Shown here: piece by piece, positions 41,595 through 50,269 of the stretch
How positions within the stretch are numbered: position 1 is the stretch's first letter
Layout of the letters: each line of letters starts with the position of its first letter
Assembly: GCA_964604305.1 (NCBI GenBank)
Contig: CAZRYM010000005.1
Location: forward strand, 9,430 to 73,429
Reading direction: 5' to 3'
Source: JASUTC01 sp964604305
GTDB lineage: Bacteria > Thermotogota > Thermotogae > MWEM01
DNA length: 64,000 nucleotides
Position numbers and translations under genes: made by a program
The notes under the pieces: model-generated
The model's database searches: none
What the model was told of the DNA's origin: nothing
What the model saw: the letters and a program-made list of their open reading frames with translations, nothing else

Positions 41595-42587
41595 ATGGCA
41601 GACATTGGCATAAAAGCATTAACTGAATACATAAATTCTTTTAACAAGTTCCTCATTATTGGGCATATTGATCCGGATGGAGACTGTATCAGTTCGGTAT
41701 TGGCATTAACATATGGGTTAAGGAGAATGAAAAAAAAGGCCATCCCAGCCATAGATAGTAAATGTCCTGCTGTTTTCGAGAGATTCCAACCGGTATCACA
41801 AATCGTCTTTTCACAAGAGGTGAATTTAGAAGATTTTGAAGCAGTGATAACAGTAGATTCCTCATCCCCGGACAGAATGGGAAGATTTCAAGAGCTAATC
41901 GGGAAGAAACCGAATTTTGTAATTGATCATCACATAACCAATGAAGAATGGGGAGATTATAATTGGTTGGATTTTGAAGCCTCCTCTGCGGCAGAAATGG
42001 TCTATAAATTCCTGAGGGATTTAAACATCGAATACGATCCGATTCTCTCTACAATTAACCTTCTGGGTATTCAAACCGATACGGGCTTTTTTAAATACAC
42101 CAACACAGGGTGGCAAGTTATGGAAATAGCCGGAGAGCTTATAAAAAAAGGGGCGAACGCACCATTTAACGCTTCCATGGTTCTTGAAAACAACCGTGTA
42201 GAGGAATTTTATCTGCTTTCGAAAATGGCGAATAACATCAAATTGGAATTAAACGGTAAGCTGATTTATTCATATATCACATTGGAAATGATGGAAAAAA
42301 CAGGATGTACTTATGAAGATTCAACAGGACTGATTGGTGAGTTAAGATCTATTAAGGATGTGGAAACGGCTATTCTCTTTACTGAAATGGAAAGGGAAGA
42401 AATCAAGGTCAGTTTTCGTTCAAAGAGATGGTTTGATGTAGCAAAGATCGCCATAGATTATGGTGGTGGCGGTCACCAACGGGCTTCAGGATGTACAATT
42501 TATAAAACAATGGAAGTTACCATAGATGAAGTGGTCAAAAAAACTATGCTGGAAATGGCACAAACTGACCAAGATAGAATACAGTAG
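41595..42587 (+). CDS. nrnA: DHH-family oligoribonuclease / pAp phosphatase NrnA-like
   Basis: Degrades nano-RNA and pAp. The DHH domain has GHIDPDGDCISSVLAL, TVDSS and VIDHHITNEEWGDYNW; the DHHA1 domain ends with GGGGHQRASGC, which binds substrate. 330 residues. ATG 41595 with GGAGTCAACAGC upstream. It would finish breakdown of fragments made by the window's other RNases and of pGpG from HD-GYP action, a plausible link only. Confidence 0.92.
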   Translation: MADIGIKALTEYINSFNKFLIIGHIDPDGDCISSVLALTYGLRRMKKKAIPAIDSKCPAVFERFQPVSQIVFSQEVNLEDFEAVITVDSSSPDRMGRFQELIGKKPNFVIDHHITNEEWGDYNWLDFEASSAAEMVYKFLRDLNIEYDPILSTINLLGIQTDTGFFKYTNTGWQVMEIAGELIKKGANAPFNASMVLENNRVEEFYLLSKMANNIKLELNGKLIYSYITLEMMEKTGCTYEDSTGLIGELRSIKDVETAILFTEMEREEIKVSFRSKRWFDVAKIAIDYGGGGHQRASGCTIYKTMEVTIDEVVKKTMLEMAQTDQDRIQ

Positions 42588-42596
42588 GAGGAAAAA

Positions 42597-42902
42597 ATGT
42601 CAAAAATAACAAAAGAACAGATAGTAGATGCATTAAAAACGGTAATCGATATAGAAATAGGGATCGATATCGTTTCTTTAGGTCTTATATATGATATAAA
42701 GATCAACGACGATGATAGTGTGGATGTTAAAATGACTCTCACCGTACCAACTTGTCCTATGGCAAGTATTCTGACAGAACAAGCAAGAAATGCAGCGGCT
42801 TCAGTAGATGGAGTTAAAAAAGCTCAAGTTGAACTTGTCTTTGAACCTAGATGGACCCCTGATATGATGGATGAGAGCGCAAAAAGACTTCTGGGGAGAT
42901 AA
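42597..42902 (+). CDS. DUF59 / MIP18-SufT family protein
   Basis: A 101-residue protein with the DUF59 pattern DIEIGIDIVSLGLIYDI, then VKMTLTVPTCPMASIL with the conserved Cys of the iron-sulfur assembly branch (TxxxCP). It probably helps iron-sulfur cluster delivery. ATG follows GTAGGAGGAAAAA; minD starts two bases after its stop. Confidence 0.88.
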   Translation: MSKITKEQIVDALKTVIDIEIGIDIVSLGLIYDIKINDDDSVDVKMTLTVPTCPMASILTEQARNAAASVDGVKKAQVELVFEPRWTPDMMDESAKRLLGR

Positions 42903-42904
42903 TC

Positions 42905-43714
42905 ATGAATAACAGGCAAGTAATTGTTATAACATCGGGAAAAGGCGGTGTTGGAAAAACAACTGTTACCGCAAATCTTGGGGCTGCTTTTGCCAACCTG
43001 GGAAAAAGGGTTTGTTTGATAGATGGTGATCTGGGATTAAAGAATCTCGATGTGGTTCTTGGACTTGAAAATCGTATTCTCTATACAATCATGGATGTTG
43101 TGTCAGGAAGGGTAGGAGCTTCAGAAGCTCTTGTCCGTCATAAAACAAATCGAAACCTCTATTTGATGCCTGCATCTCAAATAGCTACAAAAGAGATGAT
43201 GACTGTTGAGGACATGACAAATGTTGTCACCAGAATTAAACAGGATTTTGATTATATTATAATTGACTCTCCTGCGGGAATAGAAAGTGGTTTTCGTAAT
43301 GCGATTGCAGCTGCTGATACAGCCATCCTGGTAACAAATCCGGAATATACAGCTGTCAGTGATGCGGACAGAGTTTTGGGCTTGTTGGAAAACACGCCCC
43401 TCGGACTGGATAATGTGTTTTTTGTCTTGAATAAGGTTAAAGATGGCATTAATGAAAAACGCGGCATGCTGAAAACTGAAGAAGTCATTAAAACACTTTC
43501 TATACCTATGATCGGGATGGTTCCTGACAGTGATGAAGTTTTTATTGGTTCAAACAGAGGGGTACCGATAGCGTTTGAGCCCTCTCATGATATGAATAAA
43601 ATATTTACCAACATTACCAGAAGGATAATGGGACACAATATTCCCGTGGAGCAGGATTTCAAACTGGCTAAAACCAGTGTTTGGAAGCTTTTCTTAAAAC
43701 TTTTTAGAACTTAG
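42905..43714 (+). CDS. minD: Septum-site determining ATPase MinD
   Basis: Deviant Walker A GKGGVGKTT, switch I-II regions (IDGDLGLKNLDVVLGLENR; IIIDSPAGIESG) and the C-terminal amphipathic helix (TSVWKLFLKLFRT) that inserts into the membrane when ATP is bound. 269 residues. The window has no minC or minE, so its partners are elsewhere. ATG 42905 follows GGGGAGATAATC at the end of the DUF59 gene. Confidence 0.95.
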   Translation: MNNRQVIVITSGKGGVGKTTVTANLGAAFANLGKRVCLIDGDLGLKNLDVVLGLENRILYTIMDVVSGRVGASEALVRHKTNRNLYLMPASQIATKEMMTVEDMTNVVTRIKQDFDYIIIDSPAGIESGFRNAIAAADTAILVTNPEYTAVSDADRVLGLLENTPLGLDNVFFVLNKVKDGINEKRGMLKTEEVIKTLSIPMIGMVPDSDEVFIGSNRGVPIAFEPSHDMNKIFTNITRRIMGHNIPVEQDFKLAKTSVWKLFLKLFRT

Positions 43715-43734
43715 ATTCAGGGGAGAAAATCAAC

Positions 43735-44136
43735 ATGAAATACATGGAAATAGATGTGAAAACAAAGAATAGAGCAGAAGTTGTTGATATAACATCCGAA
43801 GTTCAGGAATTGATCAATCGCAAAGGATTAAAAAATGGTGTTGTGATCGTGTATGTACCACATACTACAGCAGGTGTAGCCATCAATGAAAATGCAGATC
43901 GAGATGTGAAATCGGATTTCATAAGAAAAATGGGTGAAATCGTACCTTCAAATGACAATTACAGGCACATTGAAGGGAATGCTGATTCGCATATCAAAAC
44001 CATTTTGACCAACACCTCACAAACTTTATTTATAGAGAATGGCCAATTGGTTTTGGGGACCTGGCAGGGAATTTATTTCTGTGAGTACGATGGTCCACGA
44101 AAAAGAAAATGCTGGATTAAATTTCTTGAAGAATGA
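43735..44136 (+). CDS. yjbQ: YjbQ / UPF0047 family protein
   Basis: A 133-residue protein with the family's conserved PHTTAGVAINENAD (histidine-containing), HIEGNADSHIK and GTWQGIYFCEYDGPRKRK stretches. Members can have weak thiamine-phosphate synthase activity, but the physiological role is unsettled. ATG 43735 follows GGGGAGAAAATCAAC. Confidence 0.93.
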   Translation: MKYMEIDVKTKNRAEVVDITSEVQELINRKGLKNGVVIVYVPHTTAGVAINENADRDVKSDFIRKMGEIVPSNDNYRHIEGNADSHIKTILTNTSQTLFIENGQLVLGTWQGIYFCEYDGPRKRKCWIKFLEE

Positions 44137-44137
44137 C

Positions 44138-45181
44138 ATGCAAAGTAGAGAGTTGTACATCTCAGTAAACTCTTCTGAATTTGACAAATCAGAAGAGTTT
44201 TTGCAATGTGCAAGTGATTTACGCTCAGGAGAGCTTGTCATTTTTCCTACGGAAACTGTATACGGACTCGGTGCCGTTATCAATAACGAAGAGTCATTGA
44301 AATCAATATACACAGCCAAGGGAAGGCCTTCTGATAATCCTCTCATTGTCCACATTGGAGATATAAGTCAGATCTGGCAGGTGGTGGAAAGAGATCCACC
44401 TGAGCTATTTTGGAAGCTGATTGAACGATTTTGGCCTGGTCCTGTAACCTTCATTTTAAAGAAGGCTAAACAAGTTTCTCATATAATAACCGGCAATAGA
44501 AACAGTGTAGCAGTGAGGTTTCCATCCAACAAAATTGCCCAACGATTGATTAATGTTTGTGGGATGCCTGTAGCCGCACCAAGTGCCAATATTTCAGGAC
44601 TTCCAAGCCCTACAAGACCTGAGCATTTGAATGAGATGAAGGGAAGGGTCAAATGGATTATAGAAACCGAGCCTTTAGAGTTTGGTATTGAATCCACAAT
44701 CATTTCCCTACTGGAAGATATTCCAATTTTATTGAGACCCGGTCCGATAACAACAGAAAAATTAAAAGAGATCATACCGGAATTAGCAATCAAAGAAGAC
44801 ATGACCGAGGCAATTGCACCGGGAATGAAGTACAGACACTATTCTCCAAAGGCACAAATAAAATTGATTCCTTGGAATAGTGACAACAAACAAATATCAG
44901 AACAAGGGATTAGGTTGTACAAAGAAGAGCGAATGTCACATTCTCCGCAAAAAATAGCCCTGATTTGTACAGATGAAACTGTAAAAATATATGACGATGC
45001 GGGAATTAAGTGTATTTCTTTGGGATCAAGAGCAGACCTTTATCGTGTTGCAAGCAACCTATTCCATGTGTTAAGGAGTTTGGACAAAGATAAAATAGAT
45101 TGTGCATTGGTTGAAGCCTTTGAAGATAAAGGATTGGGGATAACCATTATGAACAGACTCAAGAAAGCATCATCAAAATGA
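44138..45181 (+). CDS. Threonylcarbamoyl-AMP synthase, Sua5 type
   Basis: Makes threonylcarbamoyl-AMP for the t6A37 modification of ANN-decoding tRNAs. The YrdC domain (about 15-200) shows FPTETVYGLGAV, AKGRPSDNPLIVHI and AAPSANISGLPSPT; the C-terminal Sua5 domain (about 230-347) begins near APGMKYRHYSPKAQI. The two-domain length (347) sets it apart from short TsaC. The start is ATG 44138, just past the yjbQ stop, with only a weak GAAG site; a longer frame from 44039 would overlap yjbQ by ~100 bases. Confidence 0.94.
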   Translation: MQSRELYISVNSSEFDKSEEFLQCASDLRSGELVIFPTETVYGLGAVINNEESLKSIYTAKGRPSDNPLIVHIGDISQIWQVVERDPPELFWKLIERFWPGPVTFILKKAKQVSHIITGNRNSVAVRFPSNKIAQRLINVCGMPVAAPSANISGLPSPTRPEHLNEMKGRVKWIIETEPLEFGIESTIISLLEDIPILLRPGPITTEKLKEIIPELAIKEDMTEAIAPGMKYRHYSPKAQIKLIPWNSDNKQISEQGIRLYKEERMSHSPQKIALICTDETVKIYDDAGIKCISLGSRADLYRVASNLFHVLRSLDKDKIDCALVEAFEDKGLGITIMNRLKKASSK

Positions 45182-45798
45182 AGAAGAAAAGCATAACACA
45201 CCTGTTTGTTCAGTTGGGGGAGATACTGCAAAAAAACAGAATAAAGAGTGGTTTTTCAAAAGAAAAGGTATATGAAAAGACCCATATAAGCGTTGAAACC
45301 ATCGAACAAATAGAAAATGGTGAGTTATCCGATATTCCTAATATTTACTTGAAAGATTTTATCAACAGATATTCCACTTTTTTAGAAATTCAAAACGACG
45401 CTGCTGTAGAGGAATTTTTAAGCTGTTTAGATCAAAACAGCAAAAAGATACCAAAGATCAAAAAGGAAAACGTAAACAAAAAACCTGTTAGAATGATGAT
45501 GAAAACAATCATACCTGTGCTGTTAATAATTATTTTACTCCAGGTATTATTAATACAAAAACAAAAAGACAGAGAAATTGTAAAGATTACGAATAGAGGC
45601 AACTCAGAGGTTATACTAAGAACAAATGGTGACACTATTCCACTAAAACCGAATGAGACTTTAACTTTTGAAGATAATTTTTCAGGTAAAGTTATCAATA
45701 CTGAAAAATCGTTAATTGTGGTAGAATATTATGAAGATACATGGGAAGTTTTTTTTAAGGAATTTGAGGTGCTAATAGGTAATGGGCAGGATTCGTAA
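45178..45798 (+). CDS. rodZ: RodZ-like HTH membrane protein
   Basis: N-terminal helix-turn-helix of the RodZ type (LGEILQKNRIKSGFSKEKVY, GELSDIPNIYLKDFINRYS), a basic linker, one membrane segment (about 103-120, TIIPVLLIIILLQVLLI) and a ~80-residue extracytoplasmic part. RodZ links MreB to the cell-wall elongation machinery. No mreB is visible here. ATG 45178 overlaps the Sua5 stop by four bases. Confidence 0.85.
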   Translation: MKKKSITHLFVQLGEILQKNRIKSGFSKEKVYEKTHISVETIEQIENGELSDIPNIYLKDFINRYSTFLEIQNDAAVEEFLSCLDQNSKKIPKIKKENVNKKPVRMMMKTIIPVLLIIILLQVLLIQKQKDREIVKITNRGNSEVILRTNGDTIPLKPNETLTFEDNFSGKVINTEKSLIVVEYYEDTWEVFFKEFEVLIGNGQDS

Positions 45799-46315
45799 AG
45801 CAGAACTTGTCAACCTGGTAATTTTCGCTTTCGGGCGTTATATTGATTATAGATTGACTGATGTAAAAAATGAATTAATAGAAGAATTTGGAGAAATTGA
45901 TTATATTTCCGAACCTCTTGATTTTGGTAAATACACCCACTATTACAATAAAGAGATGGGTGAAGGTAAAATAGAGGGGAAGTTAATCAGTTTTAAAGAA
46001 TTAATACATCCCGTGGAACTCGCGCATACAAAGCTTGTAACGAATCGAATAGAATTAAAAAACCTTCTTGAAGGGAACAGAACCATAAATATCGATTCGG
46101 GGTATGTTCATCATACTCAATTTGTTTTAGCTTCAACAAAACCACAGGGACACAGAATTTACATCGGAAAAGGCATTTATGCCGAGGTTACCTTATACTA
46201 CGCTGAAGGCGCTTACAAACCCTTAAAATACACTTACCCCAATTATGCAAATCAGGAGTACATATCTGAGGTTGAGAAAATAAGAAAGGCATTTTTAAAA
46301 AAAAGAAAGAGTTGA
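45782..46315 (+). CDS. DUF4416 family protein
   Basis: A 177-residue protein of unknown function: EPLDFGKYTHYYNKEMGEG, ELAHTKLVTNRIE, NIDSGYVHHTQFVLASTK and YTYPNYANQEYI match the DUF4416 pattern as I know it. It overlaps the rodZ-like gene by 17 bases and precedes rimO by four bases, so it belongs to the same transcript. Confidence 0.82.
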   Translation: MGRIRKAELVNLVIFAFGRYIDYRLTDVKNELIEEFGEIDYISEPLDFGKYTHYYNKEMGEGKIEGKLISFKELIHPVELAHTKLVTNRIELKNLLEGNRTINIDSGYVHHTQFVLASTKPQGHRIYIGKGIYAEVTLYYAEGAYKPLKYTYPNYANQEYISEVEKIRKAFLKKRKS

Positions 46316-46319
46316 TATC

Positions 46320-47648
46320 TTGAAGGTTTACATAGAAACATTGGGCTGCGCGAAAAACGAAGCGGACAGTCGAGTACTTTCCGGTCTTTTTTTAGAGAAA
46401 AAACACGTCATTACGGATAACCCGGAAATGGCTGACCTGGTTGTTGTTAATACTTGTGGGTTTATCTTGGATGCAGCGGAAGAATCCATACAGAAGTTAA
46501 TTGTGTATAGTAGTGAGTTAAAAAAGACAAATCCAAACGTGAAAGTGATGGCCATGGGCTGTCTCGTTCAAAGGTATAAGAACGAAATAATTCTAGAAAT
46601 ACCGGAAGTTGATTATTGGATCGGTTTGGATACCTTGGAAAACACACTTTTATTTACAAATAATACTTCTGAAAGCGTTAGTATACCTGAAAAACCAATG
46701 CCTATCTTTTACCGAACACCTGAAATTTTCCCCAAAGAAGAAACCGCTTATTCCTACATAAAAATCGGAGACGGTTGCGATCGTGCCTGTGAATTTTGTT
46801 CAATTCCCACATTCAAAGGTGAGCATATAAGCAGGGATCCATTGGACATCAAAAAAGAATTCAACACACTGGTTCAAATGGGAAAGCGAGAACTGATTCT
46901 TGTTGATCAGGATATCACCCAATATCAACATGGCGAAACGGGGCTTTCAGAGTTAGTTCGCGAACTATCCATGATTGAAGGAGATTATTGGATCCGCCTG
47001 ATGTATATGCATCCCGACCACATCACAACTGAACTTTTTGAATCTTTAAAAGATCTCAAACACCTGATAAGGTATTTTGATATTCCGGTTCAACACGGTT
47101 CTGATTTGGTTTTAAAAAACATGGGAAGAATACGTACCGTTATAGAATTGAAAAATCAAATAAAGAAAATACGCGAAATTTTCCCTGAAGTAAGTCTACG
47201 GACTACCATTATGCTTGGATTTCCAGGTGAAGGGCAAAAGGAGTTTGATGAGTTAAAAGCATTTTTAGAAGAAATCCGTTTTGATAAAGTAGGATTCTTC
47301 ATATTTTCCCCTGAAGAGGGAACGCCTATTTCAAAAAGGCATTATCAACTGGAAGATGAGGCTGTAATTCAGGAAAGACTTACGGAGATTACAGACCTGC
47401 AAAGAGAGATATCAGCGGAGATTAACGAGGGTTTTATTGGCAAAGAGGTGCAGTTGATAGTAGATTCTTATGAAGAGGAAACACTTGTTTGTAGAAGTTA
47501 TCGAGACGCTCCTGAAATTGATTCGGAGGTATTTGTTCATGATGGAGCAAATAGCACAGAGGGTCAACCTTCTGTTGGAGATTTTATAGATGCGAAGATA
47601 ACCGGCTTTGACGATTACGATTTGGAGGCTGAACGTTTATGCGATTGA
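46320..47648 (+). CDS. rimO: Ribosomal protein uS12 methylthiotransferase RimO
   Basis: Radical SAM enzyme that methylthiolates an Asp of uS12. N-terminal MTTase domain with its three cluster cysteines (TLGCAKNEADS, VVNTCGFI, AMGCLVQR), radical SAM motif CDRACEFC, and C-terminal TRAM (VQLIVDSYEEETLVCRS). The LGCAKNEAD start fits RimO rather than MiaB. 442 residues. TTG start at 46320 with a modest AAAGAG site. Confidence 0.95.
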   Translation: MKVYIETLGCAKNEADSRVLSGLFLEKKHVITDNPEMADLVVVNTCGFILDAAEESIQKLIVYSSELKKTNPNVKVMAMGCLVQRYKNEIILEIPEVDYWIGLDTLENTLLFTNNTSESVSIPEKPMPIFYRTPEIFPKEETAYSYIKIGDGCDRACEFCSIPTFKGEHISRDPLDIKKEFNTLVQMGKRELILVDQDITQYQHGETGLSELVRELSMIEGDYWIRLMYMHPDHITTELFESLKDLKHLIRYFDIPVQHGSDLVLKNMGRIRTVIELKNQIKKIREIFPEVSLRTTIMLGFPGEGQKEFDELKAFLEEIRFDKVGFFIFSPEEGTPISKRHYQLEDEAVIQERLTEITDLQREISAEINEGFIGKEVQLIVDSYEEETLVCRSYRDAPEIDSEVFVHDGANSTEGQPSVGDFIDAKITGFDDYDLEAERLCD

Positions 47649-48178
47649 ATATTCCCACAAGGATAACACTTATAAGAGTTTTGGCAATTCCTTTCCTAAT
47701 GTGGTTGGTTCTGTTATCAAAAGAAAATTCCTTTTTCGGAATCATTTCGCTGATAGTTTTTATTGGGGGATCATTTACTGATTGGCTTGACGGGTATCTA
47801 GCCCGTAGGAACAATCAGATTACCAATATCGGAAAATTTATGGATCAACTTGCGGATAAGGCGTTTATCTCCGGCACATTGTGTGCCTTGGTATGGAATC
47901 AACAGGTAAGCCTTTGGTTATTAGCCATCATTATTATAAGGGATACTGCTGTAAGTGGTATAAGAATGCTGGCTGCAACTGAAGGAGAGGTTATATCAGC
48001 TAATATTTTCGGAAAAAGTAAAACAGCCGTTCAGATGGTATATATAACAGCGGTCTTATTTTCGGTTGCTTTCAATTGGCCTAATCAAATAGTTTTAACA
48101 GTATTTGCATGGATAGTTGGTATCATAACGGTTATCTCCGGATTAACTTATTTCAAAGGATCAGAGAGATATTTATGA
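47639..48178 (+). CDS. pgsA: CDP-diacylglycerol-glycerol-3-phosphate phosphatidyltransferase
   Basis: Makes phosphatidylglycerophosphate. The CDP-alcohol phosphotransferase motif is complete: DGYLARR...G...MDQLADK (about 45-70). Multiple membrane segments in 179 residues. ATG 47639 lies within the end of rimO (10-base overlap). Confidence 0.94.
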   Translation: MRLNIPTRITLIRVLAIPFLMWLVLLSKENSFFGIISLIVFIGGSFTDWLDGYLARRNNQITNIGKFMDQLADKAFISGTLCALVWNQQVSLWLLAIIIIRDTAVSGIRMLAATEGEVISANIFGKSKTAVQMVYITAVLFSVAFNWPNQIVLTVFAWIVGIITVISGLTYFKGSERYL

Positions 48179-48714
48179 ACAGATGCTTTATTGCTTTAGA
48201 AATTGGAGAAAAGGCAAAAAAACAATGTGAAAATGTGATTTCCATCTTAAAAGAAAGTGGATTTTTAGCCAAGTGGGTAGAAAAAGAAAATTTGCATATA
48301 ACCCTATTTTTTTTGGGTGAAATTACAGACGAAGAAATCAAAGAAGTCACAGCGTTGTTAGAAAAGCTTGACCATTTAAGTTTTCAATTGTTTATTGACA
48401 AAGTTGGTTTTTTTCAAAAAAACGGTAAACCAACAACTATATGGCTTGGAATAGAAAAGAGTAAACCGATTCAGGAAGTGTATTCAATCATGCGAAGTAA
48501 ATTAGAGAACATATTTAACATTAAATTTAGGGAGAAATATTCTCCACATCTAACTTTGGGAAGGATAAAACAAACACCTGAAGATTGGATGCAAAAACTG
48601 AAAAAAATGACTGTAGAGACTGTTGAAATAGGAGAAATTGTATTCAGCTTAAAACGGTCCACCCTGACAAAAGAAGGACCAATTTACGAAACACTGGCAA
48701 CAAAGGTATTTTGA
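48175..48714 (+). CDS. thpR: RNA 2',3'-cyclic phosphodiesterase ThpR (LigT)
   Basis: Two-histidine phosphoesterase with motifs HITLFFLG and HLTLGRIK. The family opens cyclic phosphates and in vitro joins 2'-5' tRNA halves. 179 residues. I choose ATG 48175, which overlaps the pgsA stop (ATGA) and gives the usual MNRCFIALEI start; a longer frame from 48109 lies inside pgsA. Confidence 0.93.
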   Translation: MNRCFIALEIGEKAKKQCENVISILKESGFLAKWVEKENLHITLFFLGEITDEEIKEVTALLEKLDHLSFQLFIDKVGFFQKNGKPTTIWLGIEKSKPIQEVYSIMRSKLENIFNIKFREKYSPHLTLGRIKQTPEDWMQKLKKMTVETVEIGEIVFSLKRSTLTKEGPIYETLATKVF

Positions 48715-48735
48715 ATTCAAAGGAGGTAACAGTGG

Positions 48736-49815
48736 ATGGCGAGACGCAAAAAAGAAGTTGACAATAACAAGAAAACAGCAATAGATACCGCAATAAAAAA
48801 GATTGAAAAGGATTTTGGAAAGGGTAGTATTATGGTCATGGGTGCTGATCAAGTTGCCAATGTAGAGGTAATTCCAACAGGCTCTCTTGCGCTTGATTTA
48901 GCGTTGGGTGTTGGTGGCTATCCCAGGGGACGGATTATTGAGATTTACGGACCGGAATCGAGTGGTAAAACAACACTTACCCTTCATGCTATCGCAGAGG
49001 CTCAAGCCAATGGCGGAATAGCTGCATTCGTTGATGCGGAACACGCCTTAGACCCTATTTATGCAAAGAACTTGGGTGTTGATCTTGACAGTCTTTTAAT
49101 TTCACAGCCCGGTAGCGGTGAAGAGGCTCTTGAGATTGTGGAGACTTTGGTAAGAAGCGGTGCAGTTGACTTAATAATAGTAGATTCAGTTGCAGCACTT
49201 GTACCCAGAGCTGAAATTGAAGGAAACATGGGAGATGCACAGATGGGACTCCAGGCGAGATTGATGTCTCAAGCCTTGAGGAAACTATCCAGTGCCGTTA
49301 ATAAATCAAAAACATGTGTGATTTTTACCAATCAGCTAAGAATGAAGATAGGGATTACTTTTGGAAACCCAGAAACCACCACCGGGGGGATGGCGTTAAA
49401 ATTTTACTGTTCCCTACGTCTTGATATAAGACGAATAGGCTCTTTGAAAGAATCAGCTGAATTCGTGGGAAATGAGACCAGAGTGAAAGTAGTCAAAAAC
49501 AAAGTTGCACCCCCCTTTAAAGAGGCCTATTTCGATATCATTTACGGAAAAGGTGTTGTCAGAGAAAATGAGCTTATCACTCTTGGTGATGCGGACGATT
49601 TTGTCCTGAAAAAGGGCTCCTGGTTCAGCTATTTAACTCCGGATGGTGAAGAAATCAGCATGGGTCAGGGGAAGAACAATGCAGTTGCATTTTTGAAGGA
49701 AGAAACAAAGATCAGATATGAGCTTGAAAACAGGATAAGAGAAAAACATGAAATACCGTTAATCGAACTTGAGGATTTGCAAGAGGAAAAAAGGGAAGAT
49801 GAAAGAAAAAAATAA
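48736..49815 (+). CDS. recA: Recombinase RecA
   Basis: Strand exchange and SOS co-protease. Walker A GPESSGKTT, loop L2 (FGNPETTTGGMALKFYCSLR) and MAW-type stretch DLIIVDSVAALVPRAEI. 359 residues with a C-terminal acidic/charged tail. In L2 the residue after the second glycine is Met where E. coli has Asn. ATG 48736 follows a perfect AAAGGAGGTAAC. No LexA-type box seen upstream. Confidence 0.98.
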   Translation: MARRKKEVDNNKKTAIDTAIKKIEKDFGKGSIMVMGADQVANVEVIPTGSLALDLALGVGGYPRGRIIEIYGPESSGKTTLTLHAIAEAQANGGIAAFVDAEHALDPIYAKNLGVDLDSLLISQPGSGEEALEIVETLVRSGAVDLIIVDSVAALVPRAEIEGNMGDAQMGLQARLMSQALRKLSSAVNKSKTCVIFTNQLRMKIGITFGNPETTTGGMALKFYCSLRLDIRRIGSLKESAEFVGNETRVKVVKNKVAPPFKEAYFDIIYGKGVVRENELITLGDADDFVLKKGSWFSYLTPDGEEISMGQGKNNAVAFLKEETKIRYELENRIREKHEIPLIELEDLQEEKREDERKK

Positions 49816-50251
49816 GAAAGATATTCACAGATATTGTTCTCTTTTATTTAAATACAGGCCAAGAACGGAAGAGGAAATAAGAAGACGCTGTATCGAAAAG
49901 GGATTTGACGAGGAAACGGTTGAGAATACAATCGATGAATTATACGAATTAAAAATGTTGGATGATTTGAGATTTTCTAAGATGTTTATTGAAGATGGCC
50001 TTAAACTTAAAACTAAGGGTCTGTACAGATTGGAGATGGAACTGGCTGATCTGGGTGTAGCAAAAGAAATAATCAGACAGTCGATTGAAGAAGTGAATGA
50101 AGAGGATATTTTAGACGTATTAAAAATGGATTTTACAAGGAATTGTAAAAACAACCCTGAAAAATGGTTACAAAGAATGTATAGGAGAGGGTTTAAAACA
50201 AAAAGAATTATTGAAGTCATTAATTCTTTTAAGGACAATAATTTTGATTGA
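49799..50251 (+). CDS. recX: RecX regulatory protein
   Basis: RecX limits RecA filament growth. The product of about 150 residues has the RecX tandem three-helix repeats (YRPRTEEEIRRRCIEKGFDE, DLRFSKMFIEDGLKLKTKG and DFTRNCKNNPEKWLQRMYRR). ATG 49799, with AAGGGAAG just upstream, overlaps the recA end by 17 bases. Confidence 0.93.
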   Translation: MKEKNKKDIHRYCSLLFKYRPRTEEEIRRRCIEKGFDEETVENTIDELYELKMLDDLRFSKMFIEDGLKLKTKGLYRLEMELADLGVAKEIIRQSIEEVNEEDILDVLKMDFTRNCKNNPEKWLQRMYRRGFKTKRIIEVINSFKDNNFD

Positions 50252-50269
50252 TATAAACGGAGGTAGATT

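Noticed and set aside
44039..44137. 33-residue extension of the Sua5 frame into yjbQ
   Set aside because: Would overlap the conserved end of YjbQ by ~100 bases, and the residues do not match YrdC/Sua5 N-termini.
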